A DNA stretch of 64,000 bases, from the NCBI RefSeq assembly GCF_003946045.1, contig NZ_RHNW01000003.1:248001-312000 (forward strand), given 5' to 3'. Made by a program: the position numbers and the translations under genes. Below, in pieces: positions 50,770 to 60,193 of this stretch (position 1 is its first letter; every line of letters starts with the position of its first letter). Source of the DNA: Levilactobacillus mulengensis (GTDB taxonomy: Bacteria; Bacillota; Bacilli; Lactobacillales; Lactobacillaceae). The notes below the pieces were generated by a model. The model searched no databases and was not told the origin of the DNA. It saw only the letters and a program-made list of their open reading frames with translations.

Positions 50770-52242
50770 ATGGACGATATCACAATGGAAATTCGCACCC
50801 GGCTGGACCAACTATTCAGCCAATACCAACCGTCACGGGCACTGACTGAATTAAAGGAAGAGTTGGTCGGTGACTTGACCGAAGCGGTAACGGATAAGGT
50901 CAATCAGGGTCAGGACCCGACCAGCGCTATCGACGAGGCCATGGCTCAGCTGGGCGACATCGATACGCTGCTGAAGGAAGTGGCGGGGGAGGACGACCCG
51001 ACTAAAAAGGCCGACACCACGGAGCGTGACGACTCGGCCGCGTCCGGTTCTGACCAGGATAGCGACGGTGAAACCATTCATATTGACAACACCGGTGATG
51101 AGTCTCGTGTCCAAATTGGTAAGCTGCAAATTCACGGCGACAAGGTGACCTGGGGTGACCACGTGCTGGTTGACGGGGACAATGAGAAGGTCGATCTTGG
51201 CAAATTGGTCCAGGTCGATGACGACCACGTAACGGTGGCTGACGGCTTGGTCGACGTAAATGGCGATGACGTCAAAGTCAATGGCGAGCGGCCACGGCGG
51301 ACCTACGTCGAATCTTTGCGGTTGGTCAACACGCAATCATTTGCTATCGATGACATTAATGAACTCGACATTAACTACCGCGATGCGGCGGTCAAGTTGG
51401 GACCGGCCAACGCCAATCAAATTGTGGTCAACGAGTACATGAGCCGCGACAACAGCCGTTACTACCTGCGGGCAACCCGGCACGGCAAGTTGTTGGCCAT
51501 CAAGCAGGGTGACCGGCCGCGGTTGTGGCCACTTCACGCCCGGACTGAAATTTTCCTGCCCGCTGATTTAGCAGGCAAGGTCCTGGTTCACGCCGGCAAC
51601 GGCAGTTTGGAAATCAGCGACTTGCGGGCCGACTTAGCCGTCGATGCACACGCCACGAACGGCAGTGTGCGGGCCTTCGACGACCACCTGAAGCAGTTGA
51701 AAATGCACTCGACCAATGGCTCCGTGCGGCTCGACCAAGTAACGGCTGCGACTGACCTGTTCAGTAAGAACGGCAGCGTCACGGTGCGTGAGGGTGCCGG
51801 GGACGTCCGCGTTGAATCCAGTAACGGCGCGGTCCGCCTTTACGATCACGTCGGGAATGCCGATGTACAGAGTCACAACGGCGCCATCAAGCTGGACGGC
51901 GTTACGGGGCAGATTCATGCAGCCACGGCCAATGGGGCCATTCGCGGCAAGAACGTGAACGGCGGGGGCATCTTCAGCACCGGCAATGGTAGCGTGAACT
52001 TACAGCTGACTGGTCTGACCAGTGACGTGTCCGTCGAGAGTGGTAGTGGCAGTGCCACCTTGCAGATGCCGTTACTGACGGACTACCAATTTGACGCGAA
52101 GAATTGGAGCGCTAGCGTCAAGGTGCCAGAAGAAGCGAAATTAAGCCTCGCTGACGACCACCACAAGATTGGGACTGTGGGGGAGAACGCCGAACATCGC
52201 GTGACCATTCAAGCCAGCTCTGGTAGTATTCGCTTAAGTTAG
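50770..52242 (+). CDS. DUF1700-like/DUF4097 repeat protein
   Basis: A 490-residue protein. Residues 1-75 form a helical HAAS/DUF1700-like head (TMEIRTRLDQLF, LTELKEELVGDL, AIDEAMAQLGDID). An acidic linker follows (75-110). From about residue 265 to 490 there is a DUF4097 beta repeat with a period near 20 residues, marked by NGS or NGA at each turn (AGNGSLEI, ATNGSVRAF, STNGSVRLD, SKNGSVTVR, SSNGAVRLY, SHNGAIKLD, TANGAIRGK, TGNGSVNLQ), consistent with a beta-solenoid. No signal peptide is seen. Operon partner of PadR. Function unknown; relatives are linked to envelope stress. Confidence 0.82.
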   Translation: MDDITMEIRTRLDQLFSQYQPSRALTELKEELVGDLTEAVTDKVNQGQDPTSAIDEAMAQLGDIDTLLKEVAGEDDPTKKADTTERDDSAASGSDQDSDGETIHIDNTGDESRVQIGKLQIHGDKVTWGDHVLVDGDNEKVDLGKLVQVDDDHVTVADGLVDVNGDDVKVNGERPRRTYVESLRLVNTQSFAIDDINELDINYRDAAVKLGPANANQIVVNEYMSRDNSRYYLRATRHGKLLAIKQGDRPRLWPLHARTEIFLPADLAGKVLVHAGNGSLEISDLRADLAVDAHATNGSVRAFDDHLKQLKMHSTNGSVRLDQVTAATDLFSKNGSVTVREGAGDVRVESSNGAVRLYDHVGNADVQSHNGAIKLDGVTGQIHAATANGAIRGKNVNGGGIFSTGNGSVNLQLTGLTSDVSVESGSGSATLQMPLLTDYQFDAKNWSASVKVPEEAKLSLADDHHKIGTVGENAEHRVTIQASSGSIRLS

Positions 52243-52252
52243 AATGCCTTAA

Positions 52253-52299
52253 AAAAAATCCGTGGACAGTCAATCTAATTGACTGTGCACGGATTTTTT
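52253..52299 (+). terminator. intrinsic terminator
   Basis: AAAAAATCCGTG...CACGGATTTTTT with inner ACAGTCAAT/ATTGACTGT. Ends the padR operon. Confidence 0.92.
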
Positions 52300-52575
52300 A
52301 GGGCAATTGGTTTAGGCCACTCAATTAATCAATCTATGTAACTTTCTAATTGTTACCAGTTCACTTAAACTGTGGTCAAATTTTTAGGCCATGAGGGTTT
52401 ATAATCTAGGTAGACTAGGACTAACTTAAAAGGGACTTTTTCGGAATTTGCGGATTGCCGAAAAAGCCAGACGGATTAAATGAAGACAGCGTTTTCTTTG
52501 AATTGTAAAGAAAAAGCCAACAATTTAGCAAAAAGGGGTTTATTTTTTGCTGGGGAGAGGCGATACTAGAAGAAG
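52300..52575. other. intergenic region with a possible small RNA
   Basis: TATAAT at 52400-52405 (weak -35) is followed by two hairpins on the plus strand: CTTTTTCGG/CCGAAAAAG (52436-52466) and TTTTCTTT/AAAGAAAA (52492-52514), then a T-rich stretch. No coding frame. A small RNA is possible but not shown. Confidence 0.3.
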
Positions 52576-52827
52576 TTACTGACGAGAGCCCTCGTAGAGA
52601 TGCCACCAAGATTGTAATTGGTGTAAGTGCACTTGGCTGATCCCGGTCAGGGGAATTTCCCGAGAATGGCCCGCAGCTAAACCGAGGTAAACGGTGGAAG
52701 CTGAAACGTAGTCGACGGTTCCCGTATACGTAACGTTGTTGAATATTAGCGTGGTCACTTGATTGTTTTGATAGGCTAGTTGGAGTAGGTGTTTAATTGG
52801 CTGGCTAACACGTTGCATGATAATCAT
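52576..52827 (-). CDS. small protein with Sm/YolD-like beta core
   Basis: An 83-residue protein. The core VTTLIFNNVTYTGTVDYVSA, then TVYLGLAAGHSREIPLTGIS, alternates like the strands of small barrel proteins (Sm/YolD-like), but no family match is certain. Start: ATG next after AAGGACG on the minus strand; an ATG three codons later is also possible. Single gene between the padR operon and marR. Function unknown. Confidence 0.65.
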   Translation of the reverse strand: MIIMQRVSQPIKHLLQLAYQNNQVTTLIFNNVTYTGTVDYVSASTVYLGLAAGHSREIPLTGISQVHLHQLQSWWHLYEGSRQ

Positions 52828-53072
52828 CACGTCCTTGATGAAATAAGATTAATTTCATTATAGAACATCCGTTCGCTTTTTGAAACCCAATTTTTAATAT
52901 TACTGGATAACTTAATTTAATGGTAAAATGTACGGAGGGTTGTCCATTTGGGAAAAGCTGACCGGTGACGGGCGGAATTTCATCAGCTAAAATTAAGACC
53001 CATAGCTGTGCGCAATCAAAGGACATAAATGACAGCGCCTGGCGCTGGACTAGAAGGAGTAATGGACTGATA

Positions 53073-53603
53073 ATGACAGAATCGACTAATGAGGCTGTAA
53101 CCGAAGCTGAACTGAAAAAAGAATTTGACGATCTTTACATGCACATTTTCAAATATATTGGTGACTTTGTCTCCATCCCTACGCAGAAGTATAACCTCAC
53201 CTTCGAAGCGTTCATGGTCATGGACAATGTCGCCCGAAGCAAGAACGGCCAAACTTTGGTTGAACTCGCTAAATTAGAAGGCGTCTCTAAGAGTGCCATT
53301 GCTCGCCAAGTCAACGTTTTGTTGAAAGAAAACTACGTGATGCAAAAGGTTGACCCTAACGACCGTCGGGTGAAGTACATTACCTTGACGGCTGCCGGGA
53401 GCCGGGTTCAACGGAACCTCTCCCAAGCCACTGACGAAAGGTTCCACCGTTGGTTAGAATTTTTCGGTGGCAAGGACGAAGCCGAACGCTTCATCAAGGT
53501 GCTGCACCAAGCCAACGAACGGGCCGTCGCTGCCGGATTTGTCGGCTTCGACAGTCTGCACGACAAGCGCCGGAACTCCAACCGGAGCCACACGAATCAC
53601 TAG
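53073..53603 (+). CDS. MarR-family transcriptional regulator
   Basis: A 176-residue regulator with the MarR winged helix at about residues 55-125 (TLVELAKLEGVSKSAIARQV, then QKVDPNDRRVKYITLT), flanked by dimerisation helices. The C-terminal 15 residues are basic (KRRNSNRSHTNH). ATG 53073 is preceded by AAGGAG at a rather long 13 nt; an upstream in-frame extension lacks an RBS. Monogenic with a terminator at 53669. Ligand and targets unknown. Confidence 0.88.
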   Translation: MTESTNEAVTEAELKKEFDDLYMHIFKYIGDFVSIPTQKYNLTFEAFMVMDNVARSKNGQTLVELAKLEGVSKSAIARQVNVLLKENYVMQKVDPNDRRVKYITLTAAGSRVQRNLSQATDERFHRWLEFFGGKDEAERFIKVLHQANERAVAAGFVGFDSLHDKRRNSNRSHTNH

Positions 53604-53668
53604 TAAATAAGTAAACTGTTGAAAAGGCGTGGGCAGTCCACGTCCTTTTGACTGCGTAAAATTAAAAA

Positions 53669-53708
53669 CGGTGTGACCTTGAGAAATTTCTCGGTCACAC
53701 CTTTTTTT
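53669..53708 (+). terminator. intrinsic terminator
   Basis: CGGTGTGACC / GGTCACACC with inner GAGAAATTTCTC and T7. Confidence 0.9.
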
Positions 53709-53868
53709 GTTGTCGAAATGTTGGCGCCACATAAATTGTATCAAAAAAGTTCAGTCAGCGGGATCGGTCTTTGGGGCCAAAGACTAGGTAAGTGCTAACT
53801 GAACCAGCGTGATACATAAGCTTAAGAGAAACCAGAAACCACAGCGCAAATAAACACCAGTGTAGGGG

Positions 53869-54066
53869 ATGGAGGCGGAGGGGGTCAGGTACGAGCAACG
53901 GTGTCGGTGTTCTTAGATTGCGCGGGTTGGGCGCAACCTTAGAACACGGGCCAACCTTCCAGACGTGATTTATCGGCTGGAAGTTGCCCTGAAGACCGTC
54001 TCTCAGGCTTCAGGTCTGCCCCACCAGCGTCGAAATCCTTGACCTGTCGTAGCCGGAATCCCCGGA
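53869..54066 (-). repeat. diverged repeat related to type B
   Basis: Minus strand, starts 12 bp after the YagU-like stop. Keeps the CACCGACAC segment and three hairpins with new sequences: CCTGAAG/CTTCAGG, CTTCCAG/CTGGAAG, and TTCTAAG-GTTGCGC / GCGCAAT-CTAAGAA. The closing stem is reduced to GGGGAT/ATCCCC. Confidence 0.65.
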
Positions 54067-54077
54067 CAACAAGCAGG

Positions 54078-54602
54078 TTATTTACGGCGTTGGCTCTCGC
54101 GGGTTAGACGGCGGTAGACCTCCGCTCCCACCAGATCGTTCGTGACCATCCACACGATGTGGCCTAGCGATTCGGACACGTGTTCCTCCGTAGGTTGGTC
54201 CTCAGCAGCGGGAACGGTACCCATGGCTGGCATGATGCCAAGGTGGAAGGCGACCCAGATGGCGAGGCCAAACCAGGTGCCAGCGTCTTTTTTTACGTCC
54301 GGAATCTTCTCACCGATGATTTGGTAAAGTACGGCAAACGTGGTCGAGAAGCCAAAATGAATCACGTAGCTGACCCACGGCAATTGTTGGCCGGAGTAGG
54401 TGTAGGTGGCGTGCGTCACCTTAGCAGGGATGCCGAATTGTTCCAGCAAACGCTGAGGTGGGTTGGTGGCGTTGCGTTCCTCAGTGCGGGGTGGCAGGAC
54501 GTTTTCCCAGCCGAGCTTAACTAAGCCGGAAACAATCCCGGCCGCGCCGCCAGCGATGACGGCTGCGCGGAGATTCAATGGATGACGTTTAAAAAGAGAC
54601 AT
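54078..54602 (-). CDS. YagU family protein (DUF1440)
   Basis: A 174-residue membrane protein with about four hydrophobic segments. NLRAAVIAGGAAGIVSGLVK followed by GWENVLPPRTEERNATNPPQ is the recognisable DUF1440/YagU start, and FHLGIMPAMGTVPAAEDQPT is also typical. YagU is linked to acid tolerance in E. coli; mechanism unknown. RBS AAGGAGG 8 nt before ATG 54600-54602. Single gene, repeat-derived sequence after the stop. Confidence 0.87.
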   Translation of the reverse strand: MSLFKRHPLNLRAAVIAGGAAGIVSGLVKLGWENVLPPRTEERNATNPPQRLLEQFGIPAKVTHATYTYSGQQLPWVSYVIHFGFSTTFAVLYQIIGEKIPDVKKDAGTWFGLAIWVAFHLGIMPAMGTVPAAEDQPTEEHVSESLGHIVWMVTNDLVGAEVYRRLTRESQRRK

Positions 54603-55163
54603 GGAAGATTCCTCCTTCGGAATAGTTGCTACGACCTAAATTATAGCCTTTCGGAGATAGGATTGGGGCAGATTTGTTTGTGGATTTTGGAACATATGGT
54701 TTAAAGGGGCGGAAGAGAAAAGTTGATTTTAGACAGATTAGATAATATGTACCCGTAAAATTATTTAATTATAGGACGTCAGTTGTTGTAACGGTAAATT
54801 GAATAGTTAGTCATGGATTAGCCATGCAAATGGTCGGGTTTTAAAACATTTTCGACATTTAAGCTTGCTTTTAGTTTAGGGGAGGTGCATTATAAGAAAC
54901 AGTTCGAGTTTATCTTTCAACTTTTGAATTGATGATGAATGTTGAGTGAAAAAACGTGATGTCATGGCATTTAGACAGCACATGAAATTCATGCGGACAC
55001 ACATGTGAATTGAGTAACAATCACGACTTTCACCATAACTCCTTACCTGTGAGAACGATTTGTGCGAATCGATTCCATAGGTAAGTTAAGCAAACATTCA
55101 AGGATCTTATCAATTAAAAAGTCAGAAAGATAGGCTTCACCAAATAGTAGGGGGGACTGACTT
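54603..55163. other. long AT-rich leader region of the surface-protein operon
   Basis: No gene. Two structures stand out: an inverted repeat AATTCA...TGAATT (54986-55011) that could be an operator, and a hairpin in the presumed 5' UTR at 55042-55085. No confident -35/-10 pair could be marked. Confidence 0.45.
55042..55085 (+). promoter_or_regulatory. 5' UTR hairpin before the adhesin gene
   Basis: Outer stem CTTACCT/AGGTAAG (55042-55048, 55079-55085) encloses GAACGATT/AATCG-ATTC with a TGTGCG loop. No T-run, so not a terminator. It lies 79 bp before the adhesin ATG. Confidence 0.45.
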
Positions 55164-58100
55164 ATGCAGTCAAGAAACAAAGTCATGGACACTAGAAACA
55201 ATGTCCAGGTAAAAAAATGTACAAAGTCGCTAAACTACGGTCTTTTGGCCGGTACGATTCTCTTAGGCCTTAGTCTGGGACTGGTTCCAGCTAAAGCGTC
55301 AACGACCGATGATGCCGCGGTTAATGCCACCACGCCTAAGGTAGATGATACACAAACGGTGGGTGAAACGCCAGCAACGCAACCAGCTGCGGTCTCATTG
55401 GGCAAAACCAATACTGAAACACCAGCCGCACCTAAAGCGCCTGCCAAATCAGTAGAGAAGCCAGTCACGGCTGTTCAGCCGCAAAAGCCTGTTACCGTGG
55501 ACTCCAAGACAAACGCAGAAGACGCAACACCTGAATCGCCAGTTACAGCCGACAAGAAGGAATTAGCCAGAGAGGCACCAGTGGCTGCCGATGCAGCGGT
55601 GCCGGCTGATACGGATACATCAACCGATGCAGGCACATCAACTGACACCTCAAAACCAGCTAATGATACGACTACGCAAACAGATTATGCTAGTGCCACG
55701 CCCATTACGGACAATCCCAAGGCCGTGGTTCCCGATGGCACTCAAAAACTTGATGGCAAGTACGCCTTCATTCCTAAATTTAACGGGAGTGGAACGACAG
55801 CAGTTTCAGTGATTGGAACCGAAAAGGCTGTGACCAAGAAGAATACGATTGCCGCAGATCTGGTCAACGCGACCAAAGGACAAGTGGGCTTTAAATACAC
55901 TAATGTCGGGTTTGACGCCGCCGGCAACAGTATGGATATGAACATTCTTTATACCGACTGGGGTCGTTTGGACCAAACGGATCCGGCTTACGTGGAGACC
56001 TATACCACGATGATTTATTCAAACTTCCGGGGTGCCGGTTGGGGCGATGTGACCTACGAGTTTGTCCGCAGTGATTCCGGCAACCCGGAGAATGTCACGG
56101 GCTTGATGACCTTGACTGATATCGACGGTAATCAAACGGTTAGCGTCACGGATAGTCAATGGGCCGGTATCGATAACCTCTATATCCCCAAAGGCGATGA
56201 CCCAATGAGCGGTCAAAATGATAACTGGCTACGGTACACGGAAAATGATGGCTACGTGACCATCGTCTCACCAGATTCGGGGAATACACCTTCTGATGGA
56301 CAATATTCAATGTTGACTTTTACTTATACCAATCAAAGTTCCTTAACGTTCCGGTACAGTGATGGGACTGATGGCACGGTACCAACCAAGTTGACGGCGT
56401 GGGGCGTTAATTACATTCCCCAAAAGCCGTTGGCCACGGCAACGGTTACGCCAACCATCACCGTCAGTGATAGTGATGAAACGACCGTCTTACGGGATAC
56501 TGTTAAGGATGGCGAATCCACTTTTACATATAACATCAACCAGGTTATTCCAGATGAGTGGGCGCAATTTTATTATGGTAGCATCGCACTCACGGGGACC
56601 TTGCCTAAAAACACCAGTGTGACCAATTTCAAGGTGTTGGATGAGGTCGGTAATGACGTCACCCAGCACTTTACCAATGAGAGTACCGGGCAAACCTTCA
56701 AAGCCACCGTTAACGCAGATTACTTACAGAGTGGTGATTTCTATGGCCACCGGTACACAATTCAGCTGAATATGAGCGTGCCACAAACGGATAACGTGCA
56801 ACAACTGAGCTTTAAGATGGCAACCACAATTGACGGCGATACCAAGGCGTCTAATTCAGTGACGACATTGGTTGATAAGAAACATTATTTGGTGACCCAT
56901 TATTACGTTCAGGGAACCACCACGTCAGTCGCGCCCGACCAACGGCAACGAGTCATCTATGGGTCAAGCTATACGACGAATGACCAGACGCTGGATAATT
57001 ACCGACTAGTTGGTCAGATTCGGACTAGTGGGACCTTTACCGATGAAAATCAAGCAGCTATCTATGAGTATGCGCCGCTAACGGTCTCGATTCCGGTCAA
57101 GTACGTTGATCAAAGAGGCAAAGAAATTTCACCCGCAACGAATCTCACGGGGCGCTTGGATACTCTTTATGACGCCAACAATTTGAAGCGTGATTTGACC
57201 GGCTATGACTTGAAATCTGTCGAAAATGTGACGGGAACCTATGCGGAGAATAATGCCGCAATTATTTTCCATTATCAGGCTAAGACCATCACGATTAAAA
57301 TTCACGACATTGATAATTACGAAAACAACTTGGATAAGGAATTGGGTCTTACCCGCACGATTCAAGGCCTGTATAACGATCCTTACCAGTTGTCAGTTTT
57401 AGATGTGCCGCAGTGGAGTGAAATCTATTCGGGTGCGAAGTCGTTGCTGTCGGGAACTTATTCGGAGAATCAGACGATTACGTTGCATTACAAGCAGGCT
57501 TGGAATCAAAATTTTGATAATTATGACGGTTCAGAAACGATTCCAGTTTTTAATGGCTTGGATAAATTTCTGGGAGTTATGCAAGTTCACCCTGATAAAC
57601 ATGAAGATGTTACAACTGTTTTAATTAAACCAAAGGGTAAATATTTAGTTGGAACACTCGATGATGACACTAACGTTGAGACATTCCACCAACAGGCAGT
57701 TGTCACTAAGGGAAAGTCCGTGACAATTACCAGTAATACCGGTGAAAAGATCCGCGTATCAGTCTCGAAGTCCGGCGCAATCACCATTGCTCAGCTGAAC
57801 AGCAAAACTTTACCAGTAGCCGACCGGGCAACAGTTAATGCCAAGGGTAACGAGATCAAGCAGTATATTGATACCAAAAGCGCTGTGAATGGCTTAAAGA
57901 GCACAGTTCTTTCAGAGAATGGGGAGTACAGCTTTCAAAAGGCCACGCAGTCTTGGCCGAATGGCTATACGACTAGTTATGACAGTACAAATCCGACTAA
58001 GGTTAAAATTACGATTCGTAACGCCAAGGGAAAGATCGTCTACAGTAAGGCAAACTTTAAGCTGACTAAAAATGCCCAAGTTAAGGTTGGGAAAAACCAG

Positions 58101-58769
58101 TGGATCTTCAAGGGTAACGCCCATGGCGCCTTGAAGGCAGAATTAATTGTTGCCAATAAGGCTGGAAACGGCAAGGCATATACGCAACAACTAACCTTTG
58201 GTGGAACGTTGAAGTGGACGAGTGTCGCAAGCATTCGGCATCATCAGGTCACTGGAGTTACGACGTTAACCTACGGCCAATACCGGGAACAGTATTACGA
58301 TGATGAACCCGCGGCAAGCTCAGCCAAGAGCGGCCACGTTATCGGAACGCAGAAGGTCACAAAGAACAGCAAAGGTCAATGGAAAGTAGCCAGCTTTACC
58401 CAACAAGGACAATTAATTGGGAGCACAACCTACCAGTTGCACGCGAGGGTGAAGGTCGCAAGTGACTTTGCGAGACTCTCAGCAAGTGGACAAGCAGATT
58501 GGTTGTCTGCACACAGCAGTGTCGTGGCGCATTATAACGGTAATGGTCGAATGATTAATAATAATCGAAGTACAGAAGACAATGATACTAATAATTGGGA
58601 CGTCCAAAAGGATAGTACAGACTCTTCTCAAGTAACAGCACATCTTGGATTGCCACAGACCGGAGATGACCAATCCAGTTTGATGACTGGCCTAGGAATT
58701 TTAGGAATTATTTTTAGCTGGTTATTAGGATTGGGTCGAATTAAGCAGGGGGAACGCAGAGATGATTAA
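55164..58769 (+). CDS. LPQTG-anchored surface protein with MucBP-type repeats
   Basis: A 1201-residue adhesin-like protein. A long signal peptide (residues 1-47, ending AKA) is followed by a Thr/Ala/Pro-rich region to about 190. A lectin-like or beta-sandwich region covers about 195-420. A further beta domain covers about 425-570. MucBP-like modules follow (about 573-790; HYYVQGTTTSVAPDQRQRVI, then VKYVDQRGKEISP and KIHDIDNYENNLD) and a basic repeat region (to about 1140). The C-terminus has LPQTG, a hydrophobic helix and a positive tail for sortase A anchoring to the wall. It probably binds mucus or other glycans. ATG 55164 behind GGGGGG. First gene of a three-gene operon. Confidence 0.9.
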   Translation: MQSRNKVMDTRNNVQVKKCTKSLNYGLLAGTILLGLSLGLVPAKASTTDDAAVNATTPKVDDTQTVGETPATQPAAVSLGKTNTETPAAPKAPAKSVEKPVTAVQPQKPVTVDSKTNAEDATPESPVTADKKELAREAPVAADAAVPADTDTSTDAGTSTDTSKPANDTTTQTDYASATPITDNPKAVVPDGTQKLDGKYAFIPKFNGSGTTAVSVIGTEKAVTKKNTIAADLVNATKGQVGFKYTNVGFDAAGNSMDMNILYTDWGRLDQTDPAYVETYTTMIYSNFRGAGWGDVTYEFVRSDSGNPENVTGLMTLTDIDGNQTVSVTDSQWAGIDNLYIPKGDDPMSGQNDNWLRYTENDGYVTIVSPDSGNTPSDGQYSMLTFTYTNQSSLTFRYSDGTDGTVPTKLTAWGVNYIPQKPLATATVTPTITVSDSDETTVLRDTVKDGESTFTYNINQVIPDEWAQFYYGSIALTGTLPKNTSVTNFKVLDEVGNDVTQHFTNESTGQTFKATVNADYLQSGDFYGHRYTIQLNMSVPQTDNVQQLSFKMATTIDGDTKASNSVTTLVDKKHYLVTHYYVQGTTTSVAPDQRQRVIYGSSYTTNDQTLDNYRLVGQIRTSGTFTDENQAAIYEYAPLTVSIPVKYVDQRGKEISPATNLTGRLDTLYDANNLKRDLTGYDLKSVENVTGTYAENNAAIIFHYQAKTITIKIHDIDNYENNLDKELGLTRTIQGLYNDPYQLSVLDVPQWSEIYSGAKSLLSGTYSENQTITLHYKQAWNQNFDNYDGSETIPVFNGLDKFLGVMQVHPDKHEDVTTVLIKPKGKYLVGTLDDDTNVETFHQQAVVTKGKSVTITSNTGEKIRVSVSKSGAITIAQLNSKTLPVADRATVNAKGNEIKQYIDTKSAVNGLKSTVLSENGEYSFQKATQSWPNGYTTSYDSTNPTKVKITIRNAKGKIVYSKANFKLTKNAQVKVGKNQWIFKGNAHGALKAELIVANKAGNGKAYTQQLTFGGTLKWTSVASIRHHQVTGVTTLTYGQYREQYYDDEPAASSAKSGHVIGTQKVTKNSKGQWKVASFTQQGQLIGSTTYQLHARVKVASDFARLSASGQADWLSAHSSVVAHYNGNGRMINNNRSTEDNDTNNWDVQKDSTDSSQVTAHLGLPQTGDDQSSLMTGLGILGIIFSWLLGLGRIKQGERRDD

Positions 58770-60180
58770 AAAGTTATGGCTAAAAGTATTAGCCTTATCA
58801 TTGATATTTAGCTTAGTCGCACCTTTGAGTGTTGGAGAAGCAAAGTCTAAGAAGGTACCTGTCGTCCACAAGATAGTGACGATTAAAGACGTCGCACCTA
58901 AGAAGAAAGTACCTACACTTAGCATCACTAAAAAGTGGTATCGTCCAAGGTCCTTTCCTAAACATTACCAGGCACAACGTCTGACTGGTAAGGATGCCAA
59001 ATACTCTGGTCATGAGATAGTAGCTGAAAAGGGTGGCCAATATTACTTAAAACGGTACGGATTTCTGATAGATGGGGCTAGTAAAGGCGGGTACCATCAC
59101 GTCAAGTTTATTGGACGTCATGCGGAACCGCAAGGTGTTGTTATTGTTCACGGAAGCTTATACATTCAGATGACGTATAAGCATAAAAGAAAGTATTTGA
59201 GAAAACATAAGGGAGCAAAAAATCAGCGAAAAGGGCGTATTATTAAGTATAATCTGTCAAAGCTCAATTCAGTTGTAAACAAGAATGGAAAGCATGCGAA
59301 CATTGTACATGCACTTCAGAAGAGTAAAAAGTATCTCTACACGAAGCACACTAAGAAGGGAGTAAGAAATAAACGAAAGAGGGCTGCTAAAAGGCATTTA
59401 AGCAAAACCAATTATAAAATATACTCTGCAATTACCTTTGGACCAATGTATAAAGCGGGACACGGACAGAGCTTTGCATACAATAAAAAACAAGATTGTT
59501 TTTATAATGCGAGTTATCGACTAGCGAGTGACAAGCCAAGTAAGAATGGGGCACATCCTTTTAGTCTCCAGAAGATCAGTTTGTCTACGTTAAAGCCAAC
59601 AAAGATTTGGAGGCTTAATATTAGGTTCATGACGACTAACGTGTACGGAAACTACAAGGCCTATCGATATTTGCAAATGCATGATTTAACTTTTGATGAT
59701 TCGAATCATTTTTATTTCACACAAATGTATGGGGGGAGACAAAAACCCAAAAATCGAATGAAGATGTACGTTAAAAAGTATAAAGGGGAAAAATTCATCC
59801 CAAATCAAAGCTTTTATAAGAGCTTCAATAAGTCAGTAGAAAAATCAGCTTATATTTACCGCGGATATTTGACGAAAAAAAGCGCACATATTAAGTTGGT
59901 ACAAAAGGTATCTAATTCACTTGGGAGTGTGTCACAAGGGCTTTCTCATGAAAAGACCAAGAAGAAGGATAGAATATTCATTGTCTATGACAACGCATAT
60001 ATGTCATTGCCTACAAAAAAGCTTGGTCATAAGATCTCACAAAAGCAGGTTAACTTTACAGTTTTAAGTTCAAAGTTCCATCGAGAATCTGAAGGCATGG
60101 GAATTACTAGCCAAGGGCATGGTTACTTGGTCATGAATCGAAGTGCAGAAGTTGCAAGGACAACCGGAAAAGTTCACTAA
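58762..60180 (+). CDS. secreted basic protein, surface operon gene 2
   Basis: A 472-residue protein with a signal peptide (residues 1-27). Mature part is very basic, with several weakly similar strands and GHGQSFAYNKKQDCFYNASY, LQMHDLTFDDSNHFYFTQMY and SEGMGITSQGHGYLVMNR segments that suggest a beta-propeller. No anchor motif. ATG 58762 overlaps the end of the LPQTG gene by 8 bp, so translation is coupled. AT-rich relative to the conserved genes nearby. Family not recognised; a partner or modifier of the adhesin is possible from context only. Confidence 0.72.
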   Translation: MIKKLWLKVLALSLIFSLVAPLSVGEAKSKKVPVVHKIVTIKDVAPKKKVPTLSITKKWYRPRSFPKHYQAQRLTGKDAKYSGHEIVAEKGGQYYLKRYGFLIDGASKGGYHHVKFIGRHAEPQGVVIVHGSLYIQMTYKHKRKYLRKHKGAKNQRKGRIIKYNLSKLNSVVNKNGKHANIVHALQKSKKYLYTKHTKKGVRNKRKRAAKRHLSKTNYKIYSAITFGPMYKAGHGQSFAYNKKQDCFYNASYRLASDKPSKNGAHPFSLQKISLSTLKPTKIWRLNIRFMTTNVYGNYKAYRYLQMHDLTFDDSNHFYFTQMYGGRQKPKNRMKMYVKKYKGEKFIPNQSFYKSFNKSVEKSAYIYRGYLTKKSAHIKLVQKVSNSLGSVSQGLSHEKTKKKDRIFIVYDNAYMSLPTKKLGHKISQKQVNFTVLSSKFHRESEGMGITSQGHGYLVMNRSAEVARTTGKVH

Positions 60181-60193
60181 GGAGATAGGGATA

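Noticed and set aside
4829..54066. Repeats as a CRISPR array
   Set aside because: Copies are about 190-290 bp, dispersed over tens of kilobases and lack uniform short repeats with spacers; no cas genes.
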